NCBI GenBank assembly: GCA_016464825.1
Contig: JAEKNQ010000059.1
Span: forward strand, 24,072 to 88,071
DNA length: 64,000 nucleotides
Direction of reading: 5' to 3'
From: Candidatus Dormiibacter inghamiae
GTDB taxonomy: Bacteria; Chloroflexota; Dormibacteria; Dormibacterales; Dormibacteraceae
Every line of letters starts with the position of its first letter. The first letter of the stretch is position 1. Positions 54,902-63,590 of the stretch are shown piece by piece. The translations under genes and the position numbers were made by a program. A model generated the notes under the pieces. It was given only the letters and a program-made list of their open reading frames with translations, did no database searches and had not been told where the DNA came from.

Positions 54902-55177
54902 ATGGAGCCCATGTCCGCTGAGAGTGGCACGCTCGTCGTTTACACGACCACCCACTGCTCGGACTGCCGCCTGGCCAAGGACGTGCTCGCCGAGACAGGA
55001 ACGCCTTATCGTCACGTCAACCTGGACGATTCCCCCGAGGCCGCCCAGACGGTCATGGCACTGAACGGCGGCTACCGCAGCGTGCCCACCCTGGTGTTTC
55101 CGGACGGCAGGGTGCTGGTCGAGCCGTCACGGCGGGAGCTGCTGGACGCGCTGAAAGCTCAACAACGCGGCTACTGA
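54902..55177 (+). CDS. Glutaredoxin-like (mycoredoxin/NrdH-type) protein
   Basis: 91 residues from ATG at 54902 with AGAGGA upstream; in-frame alternatives are 54854 (GTG) and 54911 (ATG). The redox motif C19-S-D-C22 follows a VVYTTTH strand, and the cis-proline lies in RSVPTLVFPDG. These small thiol oxidoreductases use a low-molecular-weight thiol or thioredoxin reductase. It precedes the flavin reductase gene by 94 bases. Confidence 0.85.
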   Translation: MEPMSAESGTLVVYTTTHCSDCRLAKDVLAETGTPYRHVNLDDSPEAAQTVMALNGGYRSVPTLVFPDGRVLVEPSRRELLDALKAQQRGY

Positions 55178-55271
55178 CGTCCGACAAGCCTCCAACTAAC
55201 GCGCGTAGGCGGCCAGACCTCCGCGGTGAAACAATGGGAGCGATGCAACCCGACCGTCATGGCGAGCGAAG

Positions 55272-55805
55272 GTGAGTTCCCCAACTCGCCCGCTGGACCC
55301 CACCGCCTTTCGGTCCGCTCTGGGCCGCTTCGCCAGCGGTGTCACAGTGGTCACTTACCGGGGTCCGAACGGGCCTCGCGGCCTGACAGTCAACGCCTTC
55401 TGTTCGGTGTCGCTTGACCCCCCACTGATCCTTGTCTCGATCGCGCGTTGGTCTCGGAGCCATGACCTGGTGGTTGATCAGCCGTTCACAGTCAATGTCC
55501 TGAAGCCCGAGCAGGAAGCGCTGGCCAAGCACTTCGCGGGCATTGCCGACCAGGTCCAGATTCCCTGGTACGAGGGCCAGGCCAGCCCCCGCCTCTACGG
55601 CGCCCTGGTCCAGTTCGAGTGCAGTCCCTGGCGCACCTACGACGGGGGTGACCATTCCATCTTGTTGGGTCAGGTGATCGACCTGCAGGTGAGCGAGGGT
55701 GACGCGCTCGGCTTCTTCTCCAGTCGTTTCATCCCGATCGCCCGGCCCATTCCCTCGCAGCCGACGCTGCCCTTCGACCCGTTCGAGCTTCCCTACGACG
55801 CTTGA
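55272..55805 (+). CDS. Flavin reductase (HpaC-like) for a two-component monooxygenase
   Basis: 177 residues starting with GTG. The flavin reductase-like domain shows FASGVTVVTY, GLTVNAFCSVSLDPPLILVSI and FTVNVLKPEQEALAKHFAG, all family motifs. It supplies reduced FAD or FMN to the HpaB hydroxylase encoded 39 bases downstream. It is the first gene of the homoprotocatechuate operon; the symbol hpaC is plausible but other organisms use several names. Confidence 0.88.
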   Translation: MSSPTRPLDPTAFRSALGRFASGVTVVTYRGPNGPRGLTVNAFCSVSLDPPLILVSIARWSRSHDLVVDQPFTVNVLKPEQEALAKHFAGIADQVQIPWYEGQASPRLYGALVQFECSPWRTYDGGDHSILLGQVIDLQVSEGDALGFFSSRFIPIARPIPSQPTLPFDPFELPYDA

Positions 55806-55844
55806 TGAGCAGCAATCACGTTTCAACGCCAGGAGGTTGAGCGT

Positions 55845-57368
55845 ATGTCAGCGAGAACCGGCGCCCAGTACTTAGAGGCACTCAACTCGTCTCGGCGCGA
55901 TATCCGCGTGCACGGTGAAACCGTGCGTTCCGACATCGCCAGCCACCCAGCCTTCAAGGGCGTCGCGCACGCCTATGCCGCGCTCTACGACCTCCAGCAC
56001 GACGAGCGGGTGAAGGATGTTCTCACCTATCCCTCACCGACCACTGGCGAGCCTGTCGGCACTTCCTTCCTGCAGCCGCGGACGAAGGCGGATCTCGCCC
56101 AGCGGAGCGAGATGATGAAGCTCTGGTCCGATCGTAGCCTGGGCCTGCTGGGCCGCACCGGCGACTACCTCAACAGCTCGGTCATGGCCTTGGCCGCCGC
56201 CCAAGACTGGTTCGCCCAGGTCGACAGCGGCTTCGGCAAAAACATGCGCAGCTACTACGAGCACGTGCGGGACAACGACCTGCTGATGACTCACACGCTG
56301 ATCAACCCGCAGGCCAATCGCTCTCAGTCGGCAGGAGCTCAGCGCGACCCCTACCAGGCGGCCCAGATACTGAAGGAAACCGACAGCGGGATAGTGATCC
56401 GCGGCGCCCGGATGCTGGCCACCATCGGCCCTATCGCTGACGAGATAGTGGTCTTCCCCTCCACAGTGCTCCAAGCCCGGCCGGAGGATGAGCCCTACTC
56501 CTTCGCCTTTGCAGTGTCCTGTGACACCCCGGGCCTGCGCTTTCTCTGCCGCGAGTCCCTGGATTACGGCCGCAGCCACTTCGACCATCCGCTCGGCTCG
56601 CGCTTCGACGAGATGGACGCCGTCGCCATCTTCGACGACGTACAGGTCCCGTACGAGCGCTGCTTCATGATCCGCCATCCCGAGGTGTTGACCAGGGGCA
56701 AGATGTACAGCGAGACCGGCGCCCTGGCGCACATGACCCACCAGGTAGTGCTGAAGGACCTGGCCAAGACCGAGTTCATGCTCGGCCTGATTTCCCTCAT
56801 CTGCGACGCGATCCAGATCGAGAGCTTCCAGCATGTGCAGGAGAAGATCGCCGAGGTGATCAACACCCGCGAGCTGCTCCGGGCAGTGCTCCGGGCGGCT
56901 GAGGCGGACGCGGAGGTGAACCAGTGGGGTCTGATGACGCCCGCCTGGGCACCCCTCAACACCGCCCGCAACTGGTTCCCCCGCACGTACCCGCGACTGC
57001 GGGAGATCGTCTGGCAGCTTGCCGCCAGCGGCCTCTTCGGCCTCCCCACAGAGGCGGATACAAAGGGCGAGACAGGGGTGGACGTCGACCGCTTCCTGCA
57101 GGCCGCAAGCTTGAACGGCATCGACCGCGTGAAGCTCTTTCGTCTGGCCTGGGATGCCTCAGCGAGCTCCTTCGCCAGCCGGCAGGAGATCTACGAGTTC
57201 TTTTTCTTTGGCGATCCTGTGCGGATGGCCCAGGCGCTGGTCGGAAGCTATGATCGCACCGAGGTCAAAGAGCGCGTCAACGCCTTCCTCAACAGCGACG
57301 GGCCCTTGGCGCCCCTGGCCGGTCCGGAGCTGCTGGCGGCCGCGACGGGCGTAAGGCAAGGCGGATGA
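55845..57368 (+). CDS. hpaB: 4-Hydroxyphenylacetate 3-monooxygenase, oxygenase component
   Basis: 507 residues, the usual HpaB length, with AGGAGG before the ATG. The acyl-CoA-dehydrogenase-like fold and conserved elements RTGDYLNSSVMAL, LLMTHTLINPQANRS and DSGIVIRGARMLATIGP are visible. It uses FADH2 from the reductase and oxygen to make 3,4-dihydroxyphenylacetate from 4-hydroxyphenylacetate. Related enzymes act on other phenols, but the downstream hpaGED-like genes support this substrate. It overlaps the next gene by 4 bases. Confidence 0.9.
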   Translation: MSARTGAQYLEALNSSRRDIRVHGETVRSDIASHPAFKGVAHAYAALYDLQHDERVKDVLTYPSPTTGEPVGTSFLQPRTKADLAQRSEMMKLWSDRSLGLLGRTGDYLNSSVMALAAAQDWFAQVDSGFGKNMRSYYEHVRDNDLLMTHTLINPQANRSQSAGAQRDPYQAAQILKETDSGIVIRGARMLATIGPIADEIVVFPSTVLQARPEDEPYSFAFAVSCDTPGLRFLCRESLDYGRSHFDHPLGSRFDEMDAVAIFDDVQVPYERCFMIRHPEVLTRGKMYSETGALAHMTHQVVLKDLAKTEFMLGLISLICDAIQIESFQHVQEKIAEVINTRELLRAVLRAAEADAEVNQWGLMTPAWAPLNTARNWFPRTYPRLREIVWQLAASGLFGLPTEADTKGETGVDVDRFLQAASLNGIDRVKLFRLAWDASASSFASRQEIYEFFFFGDPVRMAQALVGSYDRTEVKERVNAFLNSDGPLAPLAGPELLAAATGVRQGG

Positions 57369-58270
57369 GGGAGTTGCGGGGATCGATAGTTCCCCTGGTC
57401 ACTGCCTTCAAGCCCGGCGGCGAGCTCGATCTGGAGGCGATGGGCCGGCTGGTCGACTGGCAGATTGCCTCCGGCAGTCACGGTCTCTCAGTGACCGGCA
57501 CCACCGGCGAGCCCAGCGCCTTGACCCTGGACGAGCGAGAGGAGGTGATGCGCTACGTGGCCGAACGCATCGCCGGGCGGGTGCCGCTCGTTCCCGGCAC
57601 CGGCACCAACAACCTGGCCGAGACGCTGCGCCTCACGCGCTTTGCGGAGGCGCTGGGCGCCAGCGCCGCGCTGCTGATAGTGCCCTACTACAACCGGCCG
57701 TCGCAGGAGGGTCTGTACCGCTACTTCGCCGCCATCGCGGATGCAGTCGACCTCCCGCTCGTGATCTACAACATCCCCGGCCGCACTGCCGTCAACATCG
57801 CGCCCGCCACGCTGGCCCGCCTCCGCCGCGATCAGCCCCAGATCGTCGGCGTGAAGGAGTCGAACAAGGACTTCGAGCACGTCTGCCGGGTGCTGCATGA
57901 GTGCGGCCGCGACTTCCTCGTCTTTTCAGGCATCGAGCTGCTCTGCTACCCGATGCTGGCGATCGGCGGCGCCGGCCACGTCAGCGCCACCGGCAATCTG
58001 CTGCCGAAGGAGGTCGCCGCCATCTACGATCTGGTCCAGGCGGGCAAGCACGGCGAGGCGCTGGATCTGCACTACCAGCTGCTGCCGCTCAATGACGCCC
58101 TCTTCTGGGAGACGAATCCAGGCCCGCTCAAGTGGGTGATGGGCGAGCTGGGCCTGATCGAGCCTGTCTACCGCCTCCCGCTCTGCGAACCCAGCGCTGA
58201 GAACCAGCGCCGGCTCCGAGAGGTGATGGCGCAGTACGACTTCGCCGTGCCGGTGGGTGCTAGGCGGTGA
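57365..58270 (+). CDS. DapA-family aldolase/lyase in the hpa operon
   Basis: 301 residues. The Schiff-base lysine K164 lies in VGVKESNKD, the catalytic tyrosine Y136 in VIYNIPGRT and the TTGE loop at 46-49; R140 in IPGRT also matches true DapA. True dihydrodipicolinate synthase condenses pyruvate with aspartate semialdehyde. Inside this operon the protein more likely performs a pyruvate aldol cleavage or a related step that HpaI would otherwise do (inference). It overlaps neighbouring genes by 4 bases on both sides. Confidence 0.87.
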   Translation: MRELRGSIVPLVTAFKPGGELDLEAMGRLVDWQIASGSHGLSVTGTTGEPSALTLDEREEVMRYVAERIAGRVPLVPGTGTNNLAETLRLTRFAEALGASAALLIVPYYNRPSQEGLYRYFAAIADAVDLPLVIYNIPGRTAVNIAPATLARLRRDQPQIVGVKESNKDFEHVCRVLHECGRDFLVFSGIELLCYPMLAIGGAGHVSATGNLLPKEVAAIYDLVQAGKHGEALDLHYQLLPLNDALFWETNPGPLKWVMGELGLIEPVYRLPLCEPSAENQRRLREVMAQYDFAVPVGARR

Positions 58271-59022
58271 AGCGTGCCCGCGTGCTCAGGGATGGCCGGG
58301 CAGAGTCGGCCGAGCTGATCGCGCCGGGTCTGCTGCGCACCCCTGACGGAATTGAGCACCAGGAGGCCGGCCTCCAGTTCCTGCTGCCTGTCGAGCCGAC
58401 CAAGGTCATCGCCCTGGCCCTCAACTATTCGGACCACGCGGCGGAGCTTGAGCTGCAGGAACCTGAGGAGCCGGCCCTGTTCTTCAAGTCTCCCAACACC
58501 TGGGTGTCCCACCGCGCGCCAGTCATCTATCCCGAGGGCGGCAAGTTCGTCCATTACGAGGTGGAGCTGGCAGTCGCGATCGGCCGGCGCGGCCGCCACG
58601 TCAAGCCTGAACAAGCGCTGGACTATGTCGGCGGTTACACGATCGCCAACGATTTGGTCATCCGCGACTTTGTGACCAACCTTTTCCGGCCCCCCCTGCG
58701 GGCCAAGTGCTGGGACACCTTCTGCCCGATCGGGCCCTATCTGGTCCAAGACGAGGTGCAGGATCCCCACAACCTGACCCTCAAGGCCTTCGTCAACGAC
58801 GAACTGCGCCAAGAGGGCAGCACGCGGGACCTGATGCGCAAGATCCCCGAGATCATCGAATACGTCAGCCACTTCATGACGCTGGAGCCAGGCGATCTAA
58901 TCCTGACCGGCACGCCCAAGGGCATCTCGCACGTTCAGCCCGGCGATCGCATGCGGCTGGAGGTGGAAGGGCTGGGCATCCTCGAAAACCACATAGTCAC
59001 TGAGCAGGAGGCTTTTGGCTGA
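58267..59022 (+). CDS. hpaG: Fumarylacetoacetate hydrolase-family isomerase/decarboxylase (HpaG-like)
   Basis: 251 residues from GTG overlapping the previous stop. The FAH fold shows KVIALALNYSDHAAEL, the metal-binding HYEVELAVAIGR, GYTIANDLVIRDF and the end GDLILTGTPKGISHVQPGD. In the homoprotocatechuate pathway this protein decarboxylates and isomerises the C8 ring-cleavage product. Other FAH enzymes are possible in isolation, but the position between the hydroxylase and the dehydrogenase gene fits HpaG. Only one FAH copy is present, whereas E. coli HpaG is a fusion of two. Confidence 0.85.
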   Translation: MKRARVLRDGRAESAELIAPGLLRTPDGIEHQEAGLQFLLPVEPTKVIALALNYSDHAAELELQEPEEPALFFKSPNTWVSHRAPVIYPEGGKFVHYEVELAVAIGRRGRHVKPEQALDYVGGYTIANDLVIRDFVTNLFRPPLRAKCWDTFCPIGPYLVQDEVQDPHNLTLKAFVNDELRQEGSTRDLMRKIPEIIEYVSHFMTLEPGDLILTGTPKGISHVQPGDRMRLEVEGLGILENHIVTEQEAFG

Positions 59023-60536
59023 TGAGCCAGACGGCAACGGCGTCCGAGCGGCCCCGGGTCAAGGCGCGGGTCCGACCTGTCGAGCACTTCATCGACGGCA
59101 GGTTTCAGCCCAGCCAAGCCGGTGGCGCCTTCGAGACCATCGACCCAGCCACCAACGAGGTCATCACGACAGTCGCGGATGGGCTGGAGGCGGACATCGA
59201 CCTGGCAGTCAGAGCTGCCCGCCAGGCATTCGAGGAAGGCCCCTGGCCGCGCCTCCGTGCCGCCGAGCGGGCTCGCTATCTGCGGCGGATTGCCGAGCTG
59301 ATCGAGGCGGCGGATGCGGAGATCGCCGAGGTGGAGACGCTCGACACAGGGCTTCCCATCACCCAGGCCAGAGGCCAGGCCAGGCGGGCGGCGCAGAACT
59401 TCCACTTCTTCGCTGCGCAGATCGAGACCCTGAGCACCGCCTCCTACCAGACCGGCGACTTTCTCAACTACACGCTTCTGAAGCCGGTCGGCGTGGCCGG
59501 TTTGATCACGCCCTGGAACACCCCGTTCATGCTGGAGACCTGGAAGGTGGCGCCGTGCCTGGCCGCCGGCGACACCTGTGTGTTGAAGCCTGCCGAGTGG
59601 TCGCCGCTGAGCGCTTCGCGGCTGGCTGCCATCATCGCTGAGGCGGGCATCCCTGACGGCGTCTGCAATGTGGTTCACGGCTTCGGTGAGACGTGCGGTG
59701 CACCGCTGGTCGAGCACCCGGGCGTACAGCTCATCTCTTTCACCGGCGAGACCACCACAGGCAGCACCATCATCGCCAACGGGGCGAAGACCCTGAAGCG
59801 CTGCTCGATGGAGCTGGGCGGCAAGTCGCCGGTCGTGGTCTTTGCCGACGCCGATCTGGAGAGAGCGGTGGACGCAGCTGTCTTCGGCGTCTTCTCCCTC
59901 AACGGCGAGCGCTGCACTGCCGGCACCCGGCTGCTGATCGAGGAGCCGATCTATGACGAGTTCGTCGAGCGCACAGCCCAGCGCGCGGGCCAGGTGCGGT
60001 TGGGCGATCCCTTCGACCCCAAGACTGAGCTGGGACCGCTGATCCATCGTGACCATTACGAGCGCGTCAAGAGCTACGTTGAGATCGGCCGGCAGGAGGG
60101 CCGGCTTCTCGCCGGCGGCGAGCGACCGCAGCACCTGGCCCAGGGCAACTACCTGCCCGCCACTCTCATCGCCGACGTCAAGCCGCGGGCGCGCGTCTTC
60201 CAGGAAGAGATCTTCGGCCCGGTGGTGGTGGCGACGCCCTTCAACGGCGAGGCGGAGGCGGTCAGGCTTGCCAACGACGTCCGCTATGGTCTGGCCGCCT
60301 ACGTCTGGACTCGCGACCTGCAGCGGGGTCAGCGGGTGGCGCAGGCTATCGACTCAGGACTCGTCTGGCTCAACTCGCAGAACGTGCGCGACCTGCGCAC
60401 TCCCTTCGGAGGCAGCAAGTGGAGCGGCATCGGGCGCGAGGGCGGCACCTACAGCTTCGAGTTCTACTGCGACCTGCAGACCGTGCACGTGGCGCTCGGT
60501 GAGCATTCCATCCCCCGCTTTGGAACCGGCGGCTGA
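59022..60536 (+). CDS. hpaE: 5-Carboxymethyl-2-hydroxymuconate semialdehyde dehydrogenase (HpaE-like)
   Basis: 504 residues. Aldehyde dehydrogenase residues N166 (TPWNTP), E264 (MELGGKSP) and C298 (NGERCTAG) are all present, as is the GETTTGSTI cofactor segment. It oxidises the semialdehyde from ring cleavage using NAD. The start ATG shares a base with the previous stop (ATGA type). A Thr/Arg-rich N-terminal extension of about 15 residues precedes the fold. Confidence 0.89.
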   Translation: MSQTATASERPRVKARVRPVEHFIDGRFQPSQAGGAFETIDPATNEVITTVADGLEADIDLAVRAARQAFEEGPWPRLRAAERARYLRRIAELIEAADAEIAEVETLDTGLPITQARGQARRAAQNFHFFAAQIETLSTASYQTGDFLNYTLLKPVGVAGLITPWNTPFMLETWKVAPCLAAGDTCVLKPAEWSPLSASRLAAIIAEAGIPDGVCNVVHGFGETCGAPLVEHPGVQLISFTGETTTGSTIIANGAKTLKRCSMELGGKSPVVVFADADLERAVDAAVFGVFSLNGERCTAGTRLLIEEPIYDEFVERTAQRAGQVRLGDPFDPKTELGPLIHRDHYERVKSYVEIGRQEGRLLAGGERPQHLAQGNYLPATLIADVKPRARVFQEEIFGPVVVATPFNGEAEAVRLANDVRYGLAAYVWTRDLQRGQRVAQAIDSGLVWLNSQNVRDLRTPFGGSKWSGIGREGGTYSFEFYCDLQTVHVALGEHSIPRFGTGG

Positions 60537-61570
60537 TGGCCAAACCAGGCGATCCCCAGGAGTGGCTGGGCGGCCGCCGGGCGGCCCCCTTCGACATAGT
60601 GCGCGCCGCTCACGCCGAACTGCTCGTCACTGACCTGAGGCACTCGCGCGAGTTCTACGTCGACCTCTTGGGCTTCGTTGTCACCGAAGAGGATGACTCA
60701 GCCATCTACCTTCGCGGCTATGAGGACAGGCACCATCACTGCCTGGTGCTCCGCTCGGCACGTTTGGCAGCAGCCGGGCATCTCTCCTTCCTGGTTGCCT
60801 CTGAGACCGAGCTGGACCGGGCAGCTGACCACTACCGGGCGGCCGGCTGCTTCACGCGCTGGCTGGACGCGGGCGAGGAACGGGGTCAAGGTCGGGCGCT
60901 GCGCGTGCAGGATCCGCTCGGCTGTCCGCTCGAGTTCTTCAGCCAGATGGAAAAGGTGCAGTGCCTGCTGCAGCGCTATCACCTTCGGCAGGGGGCGCGA
61001 ATGCAGCGCTTGGACCACTTCAACCTGCATGTGCCTGACGTGCAGACGGCTTTCGACCTCTATCACCAACTCGGGTTCGGCTGCTCCGAGTACATCGGCG
61101 GCGATGCTGGGGACCGCACGATCTATGCGGCCTGGATGTTCCGCAAGCCGCATGTCCACGATGTGGCGCTCACCGCCGGCCGGGGTCCCCGGCTCCATCA
61201 CCTGGGCTTCTGGGCGGCTGACAAGGATGCCATCCTCAACACCTGCGACGCGCTCGGCGGAGCCGGCTGGCAGGAGACTATTGAGCGCGGACCCGGCCGC
61301 CATGGGGTAAGTAACGCCTTCTACCTCTATCTCCGCGATCCCGACGGGCACCGCATCGAGCTCTATACAGCGGATTACTGGACTGGCGATCCAGATCTGG
61401 ACCCTGTGCGCTGGAGCGTCAACGACGAGCAGCGCCGCAGCTTCTGGGGCCATACAGTGCCGGAGCGGTGGTACCTGGAGTCTTCCCTGCTCCAGGCGGC
61501 CGACGGCAGCACTGTGCCGGTCAGCGACCCGCCGGCGCAGGAGCTCCGCCAGCCGCTACTTCCCCGCTGA
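60536..61570 (+). CDS. hpaD: Homoprotocatechuate 2,3-dioxygenase (type I extradiol, HpaD-like)
   Basis: 344 residues, two VOC-type domains. The C-terminal domain provides the metal ligands H161 (QRLDHFN), H221 or H222 (LHHLGFW) and E275 (HRIELYT), the 2-His-1-carboxylate facial triad. The long C-terminus after the triad resembles actinobacterial homoprotocatechuate dioxygenases using Mn or Fe. It opens the ring of 3,4-dihydroxyphenylacetate to the semialdehyde that HpaE oxidises. It is the last gene of the operon and overlaps hpaE by one base. Confidence 0.9.
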   Translation: MAKPGDPQEWLGGRRAAPFDIVRAAHAELLVTDLRHSREFYVDLLGFVVTEEDDSAIYLRGYEDRHHHCLVLRSARLAAAGHLSFLVASETELDRAADHYRAAGCFTRWLDAGEERGQGRALRVQDPLGCPLEFFSQMEKVQCLLQRYHLRQGARMQRLDHFNLHVPDVQTAFDLYHQLGFGCSEYIGGDAGDRTIYAAWMFRKPHVHDVALTAGRGPRLHHLGFWAADKDAILNTCDALGGAGWQETIERGPGRHGVSNAFYLYLRDPDGHRIELYTADYWTGDPDLDPVRWSVNDEQRRSFWGHTVPERWYLESSLLQAADGSTVPVSDPPAQELRQPLLPR

Positions 61571-61594
61571 ATCGGGCCGGCGAAGCACTGCTGG

Positions 61595-62508
61595 CTAGCG
61601 GGTGACGTCGGGTCGAGTCCCCTCTCGGCTCGTGGGGCGGCGGAACCAGCGGAACTGCGCTGTGCGACTGGTGGCCAGCGCCGCGCCGCAGACCACCAGC
61701 ACAAAGCCGGCGCCCATGCCCAGGGTGAAGGTCTCACCGAGCGCGAACACGCCGAGCAGCGCCGCCACCGCTGGATTTATGTAGGTGATGACGCTGGAAC
61801 GCACCGGCCCGATCTCGGTGATCAGCGCGAAGAAGAGCAGAAACGCGACAGCTGTGCAGGCCAGGGCAAGGGCAGGTACCGAGAGCAACACACCTGTGCT
61901 CGGCATCACATGAGGCCACTGCTGGGCGGCGATTGGCGCATAAGCAAATGCGCACACGGCCAGCGACGCTGCAATCACGCTGACCGGTGACAGATCGCTG
62001 AGATGACGGGACAGGATCACCGGCCCCACCGCGTAGCCGATCACGACAACCGCCAGCTCGGCCAACGCCAGAAGGCTGGTCGCAGATCCGTACCGACTAT
62101 CGCTGCCACGCCGATCAGGCCGATAGCCAGCCCGCCCAGGCTGGTCGCGCTGATCCGCTCCCGCTGGCCGAACGCGATTGCCACAACCGTCGTCGCCAGT
62201 GGCACAGTTGAGATCAGCAAGCCGGTGAGCGAGCTGGAGATCTGCTGTTCGGCGCTCGAGAGGAGAAACCAGGGAATGCCCATCTCGACGGCGGCGAAGG
62301 CAAGCAGCCAGGGCCATTTTGCCCAGAGCTGGCGGAAGCCGCCTCCGCGAGCCAGCGCGAAGGGAAGCAGGACCAGTGCTGCCAGCGTCGTGCGCATGAA
62401 AACAAGGGTGGCCGGCGAGAGCTCGCTCACGGCTATCCGGATGAAGAAGTAGGGAATGCCCCAGATCAGGGACATCGATGCGAACAGCAGGAGGCCGCGG
62501 CGCGTCAT
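61595..62508 (-). pseudogene. EamA/DMT-family transporter with a frameshift in the middle
   Basis: Starts at ATG 62508 (MTRRGLLLFASMSLIWGIPYFFIRIAV). The first repeat reads to about IGVAAIVGTD near 62090. A one-base shift leads to SLLALAELAVVVIGYAVGP and the second repeat, ending at 61595. Restored length is about 303 residues, normal for the family, with ten membrane segments. It may be a real lesion or an assembly error. It is convergent with hpaD, 24 bases away. Confidence 0.78.
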
Positions 62509-62734
62509 GTGGACACCACTCTTTCCTACCGGCCGAGCCAACGCTGTTGTTCCCGAGAAGGAGAGATCTGGTGGCTGTTGAGCGATCACCAGTTCGGGCG
62601 GGAGAGCACATCTCGGCCAAAGCCAAACCATGTCGGCAGCTGACACTGCATCAAGTCCACAGTGCGCATCGGCTGGAGCAGTCGTAACCTGTCAGACACA
62701 ATTCGGACCACATCAAAAGCTGGAGGAGAAAAGC

Positions 62735-63061
62735 ATGTTTGATAAGTTGCTGGAAGCGGTGATCCCGGGCGGTCTGTATGTCGGTCTGGGAATCGCGATT
62801 GGCGCCGCCTTTAGCGAGCGTCTGCGGCCGGTCGCGAAGCGTGCTGTAAAGGTTGGCATGACCGGCGCCGAGCGCCTCCAGGAGATCAGCGCCGAGGCAC
62901 TGGAGAAGACCCAGGATCTCGTCGCGGAAGCGCGCTACGAGCAGGTAGCCGAACAGAAGGGTCCGGTGCGCCGCACTCGCGCCACTGCTCGTACCACCAC
63001 TCCCCGCCGGCCGCGCCGCCGCACAGCGGCGGGCAACGCGCTGACCATCGCGCCGGAATAG
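62735..63061 (+). CDS. DUF5132-like small membrane-associated protein
   Basis: 108 residues from ATG at 62735, preceded by GGAGGAG. A glycine-rich hydrophobic segment (PGGLYVGLGIAIGAAF, about 11-26) is followed by an amphipathic helix (KRAVKVGMTGAERLQEISAEALEKTQDLVAEAR). A very basic Arg/Thr/Pro tail ends the protein. This is the DUF5132 pattern, of unknown function. It heads a three-gene plus-strand cluster. Confidence 0.75.
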   Translation: MFDKLLEAVIPGGLYVGLGIAIGAAFSERLRPVAKRAVKVGMTGAERLQEISAEALEKTQDLVAEARYEQVAEQKGPVRRTRATARTTTPRRPRRRTAAGNALTIAPE

Positions 63062-63065
63062 TCTC

Positions 63066-63590
63066 TTGCCGCCCCGAACCGCCGAGCGCCCCCGGGCGCG
63101 GATCGAACACGCTGCGCATGGCCGCATCCGCGTCCGGATCGCCAAGGGAGACCGTGATCCTGAGGAAATCGAGCGGATCCGCTCCCATGTGGCGGAGCTT
63201 GATGCGGTGGACGAGGTCCATGTCAACCAGCGCACAGGGTCGATTCTCATTCACTCGTCGAATGGACCCAAGGTGCGGGCGGGGCTGCAGACCGTGCTCG
63301 ATCTGGCGCCCTTCGAGCGCCAAGCCGAGACGCAGGTCAACGCTCTCGTGGCAGCTGTCAAGCTGGGTGACGACAGGCTCAAGGCAGCCAGTAAGGGACG
63401 TGTTTCCCTCCGCTGGGTTGTTCCCGCCGCCTTCTTCACCATCGGCGTGCGCCAGCTCATGAACACCGGTTTCACCATCGGCACTGTGCCGTGGTACGTG
63501 CTGCTCTACTATGGCGCCGACTCGTTTCTCAAGCTGTATCCCGAACATGCACCGGCCACCAAGCAAGGAGTAAGGAGCGAGCCCCAATGA
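63066..63590 (+). CDS. HMA_2-like heavy-metal-domain membrane protein
   Basis: 174 residues from a TTG at 63066, four bases after the preceding stop. The N-terminal 75 residues have the HMA-like ferredoxin fold (HAAHGRIRVRIAKGDRD and VDEVHVNQRTGSILIH) but no CxxC metal motif. A helical linker and one hydrophobic segment (SLRWVVPAAFFTIGVRQLMNTGF to LLYYGADSF) follow. Proteins like this resemble detached N-termini of P-type ATPases. The function is unknown. Confidence 0.72.
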   Translation: MPPRTAERPRARIEHAAHGRIRVRIAKGDRDPEEIERIRSHVAELDAVDEVHVNQRTGSILIHSSNGPKVRAGLQTVLDLAPFERQAETQVNALVAAVKLGDDRLKAASKGRVSLRWVVPAAFFTIGVRQLMNTGFTIGTVPWYVLLYYGADSFLKLYPEHAPATKQGVRSEPQ

